Assembly: GCA_002887195.1 (NCBI GenBank)
Contig: PJAB01000418.1
Coordinates: 1 to 27,306, forward strand
DNA: 27,306 bases
Direction: 5' to 3'
DNA from: Chrysochromulina parva
Lineage: Eukaryota; Haptophyta; Prymnesiales; Chrysochromulinaceae
In this document: positions 17,303 to 25,396 of the stretch, in pieces
How the letters are laid out: each line of letters opens with the position of its first letter
How positions within the stretch are numbered: the stretch's first letter is position 1
Made by a program: the position numbers and the translations under genes
Notes under the pieces: generated by a model
What the model saw: only the letters and a program-made list of their open reading frames with translations
Databases searched by the model: none
What the model was told of the DNA's origin: nothing

Positions 17303-18283
17303 TCACGGCGCGTCGGGCCATTTGATCTCGCCGCACGCAAGGCGTGGGCCCGCGTTCCCCGTGATCTTCGAGACGAACCCGTTTCTCGGCGGCCCCGGCA
17401 TGCTCGCCATCGAGTTATCTCCGTGTCCGAGATCATCCGGCTCCGCATGCACCAGGATGCTCCGGCCAATGACCGAGAACTTGCCGCTCAGCTGCACGAG
17501 GTTCGAGAAGAGCTTGCCTTTGGCTCGCCCGTCGCGATCGGCGATGATGTTGCCCAAGTCGCCCACGTGACGATTCTCGTCCTCCAGTCCGCCATGATCC
17601 TTCCCGTGAGGGTTATAGTGGCCCCCGGCACTCAGGCAGCCGTTCGAAAAGTCGGCTGTCTCGTGAATATGGAATCCGTGAGCGCCTTGGGCGAGCCCGA
17701 CGATGTCGTACTCGATCAGGCAGCCCGAGCCCTGTGGCGTGAGCTTCACGGTGCCCTCCACCCGCGCAGCGATGGCGGGTGCGAACTGCGGCACGTTGTT
17801 CTTGGGCGCGTTCTTTAACTTGGCATTGGGCGTCATCGACGGAGCGAGGGCGGCTTGTCCGCAGGGCTTGCCATTCGGGCTGATTTTGCAGATCGCGTAC
17901 TTCGCGTCGAACCCGCCGTCGCACCGCAGGGCCTTTAGCACTGCGCCGTAGAGTGAGCAGAAGAAGTTGTCCATCGTGTTGTTCGACACGGTGCCCTTGA
18001 CTTTCGTGGGCGACTCCACTCCTTTCCTGGGTGACAGCTCCTCCGCTGCCTTGATGAATGCCTTGACGCCACCAGGTAGTGAACAGGCCTTGACATCATC
18101 GGCTTGGGCATTAGGCGTCAGCGCCTGCGCCGCTTTGTCCCATCCCATGCTCTTTGTGGGCGTCTTTGTGGGAGACCTTGCTGCACGTGCTGAAGCGCGC
18201 TTTTCAGCATCGGCGCGCACCTGGGCCTGCACGCGGAGCGACTCCGCATCTGCGTCCGCGACTGCAGCTGGACCTGTGGCCAT
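17303..18283 (-). CDS. Cu/Zn superoxide dismutase with long N-terminal extension
   Basis: This enzyme converts superoxide to O2 and H2O2. The SOD domain occupies residues about 172-326 of 326 and has every expected ligand. Copper: H205, H207, H222, H279. Zinc: H222 (bridging), H230, H239, D242. Landmarks are GFHIHE, GGHYNPHGKDHG, RHVGDLGNI and GRSILVHAEPDDLG. The conserved disulfide pair is C216 and C317, and the substrate-guiding Arg is R314 in GPRLACGEI. The first 170 residues are unlike other SODs: Ala/Lys-rich, with proline-directed motifs SPTK (37-40), TPTK (41-44), SPRK (84-87) and SPTK (91-94). They also contain a Cys-containing stretch at 104-141 (DNFFCSLYGAVLKALRCDGGFDAKY). There is no clear signal peptide, so the enzyme is probably cytosolic or nuclear. 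Start ATG 18283 is the first in the frame. Confidence 0.93.
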   Translation of the reverse strand: MATGPAAVADADAESLRVQAQVRADAEKRASARAARSPTKTPTKSMGWDKAAQALTPNAQADDVKACSLPGGVKAFIKAAEELSPRKGVESPTKVKGTVSNNTMDNFFCSLYGAVLKALRCDGGFDAKYAICKISPNGKPCGQAALAPSMTPNAKLKNAPKNNVPQFAPAIAARVEGTVKLTPQGSGCLIEYDIVGLAQGAHGFHIHETADFSNGCLSAGGHYNPHGKDHGGLEDENRHVGDLGNIIADRDGRAKGKLFSNLVQLSGKFSVIGRSILVHAEPDDLGHGDNSMASMPGPPRNGFVSKITGNAGPRLACGEIKWPDAP

Positions 18284-18526
18284 GACGGCTACGTGCGTCG
18301 CCGCGAACGTTTTGATTCAATGGCAGGGCACTGGCGAATCCGGGAGTGTGCAAAAAGATTCTTGACTTGATGACGCTGGATGACGCGGACGACGTTCATG
18401 TTCAAGTTCACGTTCACGTCAAATTGCCACACGTTCATGTTTCACGCGGGTTCATTGCAGTTGTTGTGGTGGTGTACTAGTACAACTGCAAGGATCCTTC
18501 TTAGATGAAAACAACAATCGAGGGAG

Positions 18527-20320
18527 TTACGCTCGCAGACGAACCCACTCGCAGCCGGCTTCGCGCTTTGCCAGCACGAGGGTCACACGCGCCCGTTGCT
18601 TCGAGAGGACGCACTGGCTCCTGCTCGGGTCGATCGCCCGATACAGCGCCCCCACGTCGAAGAAGAGGCGCTGCAGGCTGCCCGTACTCGAGAGTGCCAA
18701 GACACGCAGCCGGCACGACGTCTCCGAAAACTCGCACGCCTCAACGGCAGGAGGTGCCCCCGGCGCCGTCACGGGCGCTGTAACGGCCGGAGGTGCGCCA
18801 GGCGCCGTCACGGGCGCTGTAACGGCCGGAGGTGCGCCCGGCGCCGTCGCGGGCGCCATCGCGCGCGCCACTGAGCCGAGTGAGAGCACCACGCGTACCT
18901 GCCCGGCGGTTTGGCTCCACTGGTAGCCGCGCTTCTCAAGGGAGACGAGTGGGCCCAAACTCGACGCCACGGCGCGCTCGCGATCGCTCACGAGAGTTCG
19001 CACGTCACCGACGCCATCAGCTTCATAGGGACCGTCCGCTAGTGGTTCGTCAGCTTCGTCAGCTTCATAGGGACCGTCCGCTTTTGGTTCGTCAGCTTCG
19101 TCAGCTTCGTCAGCTTCGTCAGCTTCGTCAGCTTCGTCAGCTTCGTCAGCTTTGTCAGTGGGACCATCCGTGAATGGTTGAGCGATTGGTGCCGCCGGCG
19201 CAGCAGGCTGCCCCCGCGACTGTGGCGACTGCGACTGTGGCGACTGCGACGATGGTGACGAGGAGGACGATGGTGGCGGCTGGGATGGTGGCGAGGAGGG
19301 GGGCGGCTGGGATGGTGACGAGGAGGGGGGCGGCTGGGATGGAGGCGAGGAGGGGGGCGGCTCGGATGGAGGCGAGGAGGCCGATGGTGGTGGGAGACGT
19401 GTGGGCAGCATGAGCGCCGTGCCGGCAGGCCGACCGTCACACAGCTCTGGCCACGAGCATGTGCACTGCTTCTCCGTCTCGAGGACGCGGCGAACGGTCA
19501 CCGAGACTCGGCGCACTCGAGTATACCACTTCCAGGGCTCCTCCCGAGATCGCTCCTCCCGAGATCGCTCCTCCCGAGATCGCTCCTCCCGAGATCGCTC
19601 CTCCCGAGATCGCTCCTCCCGAGATCGCTCCTCCCGAGATCGCTCCTCCCGAGATCGCTCATCGTCGTTGAGTGCTTCCACAGAAGGCGTCGGCACTGCA
19701 CAGCTGGCGTCAAGCTCCACGCGGTCGAACTTGCGGCCGCTGATCGAGTGCTTCCACTGATACCGTGCGGCTCCACGCAAGATCAGCAGCGAGCGCGGCG
19801 GCAGCCAAATGGACAGGTCCGCGCCGTCGCTCGCGCGCTGCAGTCGGAAGGCACAGCCGCCGCCGAGTGTGAGCGAGGCAATGCCGTCCTCAAACGCAGA
19901 GTGCGTGTCCACGTGCGACGCAATGCCTATGCCCGGCACGTATTCGTTGATCGTGCACTGGATGCACGAGGCATCGGCGTTCAGCCAGGGCACCAGAGCT
20001 GGCTGCGCGGTGCACAATCGCTGCACGAGCGGGATGCGCAAATCCTCTGGCAATGGCGTCGCGTCGTCGCCAACAGTCTTCTTATGGTAGTCGAACCGGC
20101 GGCCGTAATGCTGCGTGCGCCGCCGGATCGTCACATCCCACGGCTGAGCGTCAATGGTCTTCAGCATCACGGACTCCTCATCTTCGGTGACGAAATCGTG
20201 GTGGAGAGTTAGTCCTTCGATGACACTCGGCACTAGTCGCAGTGCGAGCGGCACCTTTTCGGGGTCGTCGTCGGGCGGCAGCGGAGGAGGCTGGGACCGG
20301 GACGTGCCGTAAGGTGCCAT
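18527..20320 (-). CDS. ALKBH8-like 2-oxoglutarate/Fe(II) oxygenase fused to a CS domain
   Basis: Numbering follows the full frame from ATG 20422 (631 residues); ATG 20320 (MAPYGTSRSQ, residue 35) is the likelier start. The AlkB domain (about 60-313) has NEYVPGIGIASHVDTHSAFED (159-179), with Fe ligands H170 and D172, then WKHSISGRKFD with H225. The 2-oxoglutarate-binding Arg pair lies in RRVSVTVRR (R305, R311). The HVDTHSAFED and RYQWKHSI context is characteristic of ALKBH8, which hydroxylates wobble uridine modifications in tRNA. No RRM or methyltransferase domain is present. Eight RSREE units (256-295) are inserted between H225 and the Arg motif. A Pro/Ser-rich linker (343-400) and Asp-Glu-Ala repeats (424-468) follow. 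Residues 498-631 fit a p23/CacyBP-type CS domain (YQWSQTAGQVRVVLSLG, then CEFSETSCRLRVLAL, LYRAIDPSRSQ and RVTLVLAKREAGCEWVRL), itself interrupted at about 523-560 by three 13-residue repeats. Confidence 0.85.
   Translation of the reverse strand: MAPYGTSRSQPPPLPPDDDPEKVPLALRLVPSVIEGLTLHHDFVTEDEESVMLKTIDAQPWDVTIRRRTQHYGRRFDYHKKTVGDDATPLPEDLRIPLVQRLCTAQPALVPWLNADASCIQCTINEYVPGIGIASHVDTHSAFEDGIASLTLGGGCAFRLQRASDGADLSIWLPPRSLLILRGAARYQWKHSISGRKFDRVELDASCAVPTPSVEALNDDERSREERSREERSREERSREERSREERSREERSREERSREEPWKWYTRVRRVSVTVRRVLETEKQCTCSWPELCDGRPAGTALMLPTRLPPPSASSPPSEPPPSSPPSQPPPSSSPSQPPPSSPPSQPPPSSSSSPSSQSPQSQSPQSRGQPAAPAAPIAQPFTDGPTDKADEADEADEADEADEADEADEPKADGPYEADEADEPLADGPYEADGVGDVRTLVSDRERAVASSLGPLVSLEKRGYQWSQTAGQVRVVLSLGSVARAMAPATAPGAPPAVTAPVTAPGAPPAVTAPVTAPGAPPAVEACEFSETSCRLRVLALSSTGSLQRLFFDVGALYRAIDPSRSQCVLSKQRARVTLVLAKREAGCEWVRLRA
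18750..18850 (-). repeat. 39-bp tandem repeat inside the CS domain
   Basis: Units start at 18750, 18789 and 18828 (ggaggtgcsccnggcgccgt type). The 39-bp period encodes a 13-residue Ala/Pro/Thr/Val unit. The array separates the first two strands of the CS domain from the rest. Confidence 0.92.
19085..19160 (-). repeat. 9-bp tandem repeat encoding Asp-Glu-Ala
   Basis: A run of gtcagcttc units encodes about seven consecutive DEA triplets in the acidic linker of the AlkB-CS protein. Two further short DEA blocks lie at 19020-19080. Confidence 0.92.
19247..19390 (-). repeat. Pro/Ser-coding imperfect repeats (about 27-30 bp)
   Basis: Repeated gaggaggggggcggctgg-type units encode alternating PPSS/PSQPPPSS blocks of the linker between the AlkB and CS domains. 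Confidence 0.85.
19538..19657 (-). repeat. Eight 15-bp tandem repeats encoding RSREE
   Basis: Eight identical 15-bp units (ctcctcccgagatcg on the plus strand) encode RSREE eight times. They are perfect at the nucleotide level, which implies recent expansion or homogenisation. The array lies within the AlkB catalytic domain. Confidence 0.97.
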
Positions 20321-20697
20321 CTTCGTGGAGCGGAGTGAGTGAGGGTAGGAGGAGCGAGCGCGAGAGTTTGCGTGAACCAAGAAGGTGTGATCGCCGGTCC
20401 GGTGTCTTGGGTGTCTAAACATTGGCTGTGAAGAAAAGAAGGAGAGATTGGGTGTCCTTGTACAATTGTATCTGAAGAGGAAGAAGCGGCCTCGGAATGG
20501 TTCCCCATCGTGCAGACCCGGACATCATGCTCGCGAGGGCGAACCGGCCGGGACCAGCCCGGCACGCTCACAAACAGCACGCGCACACTCATATCCCAGC
20601 GTGGCAGCCCATCGGATCTCACCCGACGCGAGACAACTCCGCCAGTTGGAGTGGCCGAGCTCGCGACGCCGCGCGACGCAGCCGTGGCCGAACAGAC

Positions 20698-21426
20698 TCA
20701 CAATTCTGTCTCAGAGAGAGTGGCTGAGATTAAGTCCAAGAAGAGGTCATGCACCGGTTCGCCTTCAGGGCCGCCATCGTTCACGACGTCGGCATACCAC
20801 GACTTCGTGGCCTCCGGGTGGGGCCCAATGACGCCCACTTTCCCATCACCAAACGGGACGACAATCGCAGCAGCATCGCCGTTGGTGTAGGTTGCGAGCA
20901 CTTCTCCGGCGACTCTGCCCGTGACTTGTTCCGCCGGTAGCTTCACGAAAGACGGCCCGCCCTGGAAGAAGATGCGAGCATTATTTGATCTCCACTCAAC
21001 TTCGACCAGTGTCTGGTTCATGTCTGTCACATCGGCGCCTTCCGTCTCCTTGTAATCGTGTGCATCCCAGCCGGCTTCAGAGAGCAAATCGAACCCTTCG
21101 AAGTCATCATCCTCGGCACCTTTTGACGAAAGGAAGGCACCCATGCAGATGCCGACATATCGCCCTCCGCCCCGAACGTACTCTCTGATAGCTGACTTCA
21201 CTGGGCCTACTGCAGCCCACGCTTCAGCCATGTCATCACCCCCACCGGGTTGGATGTAAATGGCAGGTTGAAGAGTAGCCAGAGCAGTTGGCACGTCCAT
21301 GTCGCAATGGTCACCAGCAAACACCACTTCGAAGTGCGATCCGAGCGCCTCCTGCACAGCTGCAGGGCATTCGGAGTCCTCAGGGGAGGCTGCTCCACAG
21401 TAGACCACCGCGACAGGGTTCGCCAT
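20698..21426 (-). CDS. Stand-alone BPL_N / class I glutamine amidotransferase-like protein
   Basis: ATG 21426 (MANPVAVVYCGAAS) is chosen because upstream residues in the frame look random; this gives 242 residues. The fold is GATase1-like, closest to the N-terminal domain of fungal biotin-protein ligases (BPL_N). Strand-turn YIQPGGGDD is at 57-65. The nucleophile elbow GGRYVGICMGAFL (87-99) carries C94 as the candidate catalytic residue. IFFQGGPSF (152-160) follows, and GPHPE (201-205) supplies the His-x-Glu pair H203/E205. The complete triad suggests a hydrolase or amidotransferase-like activity, but the substrate is unknown and no biotin ligase catalytic domain accompanies it. It is intronless, has no targeting signal, and lies upstream of the AlkB-CS gene on the same strand. 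Confidence 0.8.
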   Translation of the reverse strand: MANPVAVVYCGAASPEDSECPAAVQEALGSHFEVVFAGDHCDMDVPTALATLQPAIYIQPGGGDDMAEAWAAVGPVKSAIREYVRGGGRYVGICMGAFLSSKGAEDDDFEGFDLLSEAGWDAHDYKETEGADVTDMNQTLVEVEWRSNNARIFFQGGPSFVKLPAEQVTGRVAGEVLATYTNGDAAAIVVPFGDGKVGVIGPHPEATKSWYADVVNDGGPEGEPVHDLFLDLISATLSETEL

Positions 21427-21527
21427 CGGGAGTATAAAGCCGGCCGCGCGCGCGAGATCGTAAATGTGCGTGAAACACGTGACCCGTAAAGACACCCCGG
21501 ATTGTCCCTCGGAGTGTCTGTGTCTCA

Positions 21528-21571
21528 ATAACTCACTCACTCACTCACTCACTGAAACACACACACAGGCG
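21528..21571. repeat. (CTCA)n and (AC)n microsatellites
   Basis: About six ctca units (near 21530-21555) are followed by a short ac run (near 21558-21568), about 100 bp upstream of the BPL_N-like gene. The rest of 21427-22070 shows no gene; the short ORFs there look random. Confidence 0.9.
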
Positions 21572-22070
21572 TCTCGAGATCGTAAACGTGGCACCGGTAA
21601 AAAACTCAAAAGTCCAAATCACAGGAAGTCATGTCCATCTGGATCTACCAGGACCACCCACACCAGCTATCAATATCTTGAGCACTATCCCCGGTTAACC
21701 CGGCCGATGTGTTAGGGGCTTAGGGGCCGATGGCGACTGGCGACGGCCAGCCGGATCACACCTGACTGTTCCAGTGACGCGCGCCCCCACGCCCACCGGT
21801 ATCGACCGCTCGATTCCAGTTCATCTTCATGGACCGGACTCTAGACCGGACGTATGAAAGAATTTCTTACTGATCTTAGACTCTCTGGCCGCCACAGCTC
21901 ACTCGTCACTGGCGGCGCCCGACAGCACACTGTGGCGCACTCCACTCGGTTTGTCGGTGATCGGTGCACGCACTGTCTGAACTCTGAAGTGTGCCGCACA
22001 CCACATTAACACACCGCGCCCCTCCCAGACTGCACATAGGTCTGCGCCCCTCGCGCGCAGGCGTGGTGAG

Positions 22071-22646
22071 CTAGCGTGGCGAACCGCGCCCACCGAGCTG
22101 CGCGAGGGCCTGCCATCGCGCCATGTCTGCGCGTAGCTTCGAGAGCTCCCACACAATCCCTGCAAGGTCCTTGTGTAGGTCCATGAAGCGTGTCTCGTGC
22201 GTACGCTGCAGAGCCTCAATTTGCTGCTCCACGCGCTCCACTGTCGCCTGCACGTTTGATTCGCTGATGCTGAGTGCGGCCTCGGTGCGCATCGAGAACT
22301 CGGCGAGTTCACCATCAAGGCTGCTCGCCCTGCGGCCTGATAGTGACCGGAGTGCTGCAACGAGCCCATAGCATAGAGGGAAGATCGTCATCAGCAGAAG
22401 GAAGAACTCGTCGATCTCGAGCTGCGAAAGTAGCGTGGTAGCCTCTGCAACCACTGCTGCAAAAACGTCCCCCACGAGGAGTGGCGGATAGATGGGTGGA
22501 TGCTGAGGCGGTGAAGGCCAAGGGTGCGGTGCGGCTGGCGGCGGGGGATGATGTACGACGTGAGCAGCGTTCATCGGCGGGGGATGGTGTGCAGCCGCGT
22601 TGCATTGGACAAAGAAAGAGAACAAGAGGATCAAGGACGATTGCAT
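22071..22646 (-). CDS. Small secretory-pathway membrane protein with coiled coil
   Basis: I do not recognise the family. ATG 22646 begins a clear signal peptide (MQSSLILLFSFFVQCNAAA, residues 1-19), whereas the upstream extension of the frame is Arg-rich. The 191-residue product then has a His/Pro-rich segment (20-57, with HHPPP and PPPPAAP motifs). An amphipathic stretch is at 59-79 and a membrane span at about 80-100 (DEFFLLLMTIFPLCYGLVAAL). A C-terminal helix with coiled-coil heptads (about 108-183) includes SNVQATVERVEQQIEALQRTHETRF. The predicted topology is a lumenal or extracellular His/Pro-rich N-terminus with a cytosolic coiled coil. The DUF218 gene diverges 270 bp away. Confidence 0.65.
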   Translation of the reverse strand: MQSSLILLFSFFVQCNAAAHHPPPMNAAHVVHHPPPPAAPHPWPSPPQHPPIYPPLLVGDVFAAVVAEATTLLSQLEIDEFFLLLMTIFPLCYGLVAALRSLSGRRASSLDGELAEFSMRTEAALSISESNVQATVERVEQQIEALQRTHETRFMDLHKDLAGIVWELSKLRADMARWQALAQLGGRGSPR

Positions 22647-22915
22647 TTCTCGCAGCGTTAGTCCCAGGGGAGGCGGGTTTTGCGGCAGCATTCGCACCCG
22701 CCAAATGCACGGAGTGCGAAAAACATGAAGACGTTCACGACGACGCGAAGCCTCACGTCTAAGATTAGAAAACCCCACCAGCACAGTCAGTGCCCAGTGG
22801 CGGTGAGGCACTGCAGCGCAGTGCGTGAACACGTACGTGTTCGAGTGAATTCATGATGAACACCTCCACAGTATCCGATAGCGACTCTCTGTAGACCCTA
22901 CGGGTCGACCCATCC

Positions 22916-23848
22916 ATGCAGGACATGGATTCTTGGTCTCGGGCGCGCGGCTACGCGGCGAGCCCAGTTCTACCCGAGCCCTCCAAGACGCAGCGCCGCA
23001 AGGACGGCGCCTCGCGCTGGCAGCGCATTGTCACAAGCCAGTCGTTTTTGCTCGGCGCCAGCGTTGGGATCGGCTTCTCTTGGTGCTTCAACCAGGTACA
23101 ATTGGTCCTCTTGAGCGACGAGGACGCACACCGATCGCGCGCGTCTGGGACGACGCCCGCGGATCCGCCGCTTGCGGGCGGCTACCATGCCATCCTCATC
23201 CCCGCCGGTGGGCAAACGGCCGATGGCCCGCCGCCGCACGTGCTTGCCCGGCTGGAGCGGGCGGTACACCTGTACGAGATGTCGCCCGACCCGAAGCCGT
23301 ACGTGATCACCACAGCATGGGGCACGCCACATAAGCCGTGCCCGCAGGACGCCAGCGGCTTTGAGCGCCATGAGGCGCAGGACAATGCCAAGTACTTGCT
23401 ATCGCACGGCGTGGACCCGTCGCGTATTCTCGAGGAGTCGGTGTCGCTCGAGACGGTGGGCAATGCGTACTTTGCGCGCGTAATGCACACCGACGTGCGC
23501 GCGCTGCGCCGACTCGTCGTCATCAACAACCACTTCCACATGCCGCGCACGCGCGCCGTCTTTGGACACGTCTTTCGTATTCCACCGCGCGAGGGAGCGC
23601 CCGACGCGGCATACGAGCTGGACTTCGTAGAGGTGGACGACCGCTTGCCACGCGACGTGCTCGAGGTGCGGCTGCAGAAGGAGGAGGCAGCCCTTCCCAA
23701 GTTCGCACCGGGTGGCCCGTGGCAGTCCTCTACACCCACGCTGCGCGACCTTCACGATTGGGTCCACCGGGAGAACATGGCGTACGCGTCGAGGCGATTG
23801 CTCAAGGAGCGAGCGCCTCTGGATCCCGCGCTCCTCAAGTCGTATTAG
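22916..23848 (+). CDS. DUF218 (YdcF/SanA-like) protein with N-terminal membrane anchor
   Basis: This 310-residue protein has a basic N-terminus, one hydrophobic segment at about 43-66 (SFLLGASVGIGFSWCF) that likely anchors it, and a DUF218 domain from about 88 to 235. Family landmarks are HAILIPAGG (91-99), ERHEAQDNAKYLLSHGVDPSRI (150-171), EESVSLETVGNAYF (173-186) and VVINNHFHMPRTRAVF (201-216). In bacteria this family is linked to envelope functions. In eukaryotes its role is unknown, although the fold suggests binding of a nucleotide-like or phosphorylated ligand. The C-terminus (about 240-310) is charged and contains a WVHRENMAYASRRLL helix. The ATG at 22916 is followed by another at 22925; either may be used. 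No intron is apparent. Confidence 0.85.
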   Translation: MQDMDSWSRARGYAASPVLPEPSKTQRRKDGASRWQRIVTSQSFLLGASVGIGFSWCFNQVQLVLLSDEDAHRSRASGTTPADPPLAGGYHAILIPAGGQTADGPPPHVLARLERAVHLYEMSPDPKPYVITTAWGTPHKPCPQDASGFERHEAQDNAKYLLSHGVDPSRILEESVSLETVGNAYFARVMHTDVRALRRLVVINNHFHMPRTRAVFGHVFRIPPREGAPDAAYELDFVEVDDRLPRDVLEVRLQKEEAALPKFAPGGPWQSSTPTLRDLHDWVHRENMAYASRRLLKERAPLDPALLKSY

Positions 23849-24248
23849 GGCCCATAGCTGCTGGGAGGCGGCGGCAGTGGGCCTGTGCAGCTCTATCTCT
23901 AGGATCTCGGCCTATTAGTGCGGTGGCCAAGTCTGATTCCGGTCCGGGCGGAGAATTCGTATTTCATCTCGATATGTAAATCATCAAATCAAAAACCTCG
24001 GCTACACGTAAGGTGACAGTACAATGTAACACGTCCGGGTACGTGTGTCGTGTCGAAATACGTGACGAAATCTTAATTCTGAGATGAAAATGTGCTCTGC
24101 TTTCGCGCACTTTTGCTTTCCACACATCTGCGACCCAAAGTGTTGTCGAAAAGGTTGTTTGCTTTCTTGTTTGTTGAAAAGGTTCTTTCACGACTTCACA
24201 CGTGAGTGAGAACGACGTTTTTTCTCAACGTCGCGGAAAAGGACTGTC
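23849..24248. other. AT-richer intergenic region between two plus-strand genes
   Basis: This 400-bp interval should include the DUF218 3' UTR and the promoter of the next gene. A direct repeat of gttg(t)cgaaaaggtt/gttgaaaaggtt occurs at about 24142 and 24172. No RNA gene was recognised. Confidence 0.5.
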
Positions 24249-24962
24249 ATGCGGCGCGGCATGTCCATCAATCCGAAGGCGCGCATGGCGGCGCGGCTTC
24301 CAGCGATTGACGTTGGCGACAGCCGTCTTTCACCTGCCTCGAGTGCCGCTGCGGGATCTCTCGCTGCAATACCACCCGAGGGCGCGCTCGTTGTCGGCTC
24401 TTCCGCGCAGCCCTCAACACTTCAGCTGCGGTTCCTACGACTGGAGAACAACGAGCTGCTTCTTTCGAGGGTCAAGGGCGCGCCAATGGACCAGTGCACG
24501 CGGTACCCGACCTCGATGCTCCGTGGTCTCGAGCACATCAATGACCACACCTTCCAGATTCGCTGTGCCGGCGCACCACCTCTCCGCTTTGAGGCGCACG
24601 ACGCGTACACAAACAAAGCCTGGGAGCATATCCTCGGTCAAGCGCTGGACAAGGCGGCGATGCTGGTGCCCAGCCCGACCACGATACCAGCACGCCACAG
24701 TGCTACTGCCACGAGCGGCGGGAGCGGCAGCCTATCGCCTCGGCCTTCCTCACTCTTTCAACCTTCCAAGGTGATCAAATCGACACAGCCCGCGACCGTT
24801 GGCGTCGACGTGGGCACTGCGCTCTCGCGAGGGTGGCACATTAACACCGGACAGCGTGGACTCAAGCAGCTCGGATCACTCGAGCCGTATGTTCCTAGGA
24901 GTCGGAAGGTGATTACCAAGAGCGGCTCGAGTGGAGCGGTTCAGCTGGATCGCGGAGGATAG
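24249..24962 (+). CDS. PH-like domain protein
   Basis: This 237-residue single-exon ORF begins MRRGMSINPKARM. Residues about 56-135 resemble a pleckstrin-homology fold: TLQLRFLRLENNELLLSR forms the first strands, RGLEHINDHTFQIRCAGAPPLRFEAHD the later strands, and AYTNKAWEHILGQAL the C-terminal helix with its conserved Trp (W125). PH domains bind phosphoinositides or proteins. The strand 1-2 loop here is not notably basic, so lipid binding is uncertain. The rest is Ser/Pro/Gly-rich and probably disordered. There is no signal peptide. The assignment rests on pattern only. Confidence 0.6.
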   Translation: MRRGMSINPKARMAARLPAIDVGDSRLSPASSAAAGSLAAIPPEGALVVGSSAQPSTLQLRFLRLENNELLLSRVKGAPMDQCTRYPTSMLRGLEHINDHTFQIRCAGAPPLRFEAHDAYTNKAWEHILGQALDKAAMLVPSPTTIPARHSATATSGGSGSLSPRPSSLFQPSKVIKSTQPATVGVDVGTALSRGWHINTGQRGLKQLGSLEPYVPRSRKVITKSGSSGAVQLDRGG

Positions 24963-25396
24963 AATAAAATAATGGGCAGCCGCGGCGCGGGTGAACATCG
25001 TGTAGACTGTAGTGACTAGTGGTCGTTCAAGCTCATCGTGACGACAAGTACGAAAACCATCCGGCACGCACGCTTAGACCCCGCTGAGGAAGGCGCGACG
25101 CGCACGTAAGAGGTATGGTTATAACCATTATGGTACGAGCGACGTCCACGTCGATCCGCTCGGATGACCGTGAAAACGGTCTTACGAAGCGCGTAACGAC
25201 CATGCTAGCGACTACGAGGTTGAGGAGGCTACACGCAGCGGCTACCAGTATCTCACCGGGAATACAGAAGTCTGCTCGCATGCAGACTTACGGCGCGACC
25301 ATGACTCAAGCACATCGAAGCTGTCTCACGAAGTGAAGAAGCCGCCTGCGGAGATGGCAAACGCATGCTGAGGTGAGCAGCAGGGATCGACGCATG
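24963..25396. other. Intergenic region with several hairpins
   Basis: No ORF of note lies in these 434 bp. Four inverted repeats occur within 175 bp. They are a 14-bp perfect palindrome at 25115-25128, a 6-bp stem at 25140-25153, a 6-bp stem closed by a GAAA tetraloop at 25166-25181, and an 8-bp stem with a 6-nt loop at 25268-25289. It separates convergent genes, so it may simply be paired 3' UTRs. Confidence 0.5.

Noticed and set aside
19538..19657. CRISPR-like array
   Set aside because: The 15-bp units are contiguous without spacers and are translated in frame within a eukaryotic gene.
25160..25185. Hammerhead-ribozyme-like core (GGATGA ... GAAA ... GGTC)
   Set aside because: CUGAUGA is absent and there is no stem II between the boxes, so it is only a GAAA-capped hairpin.
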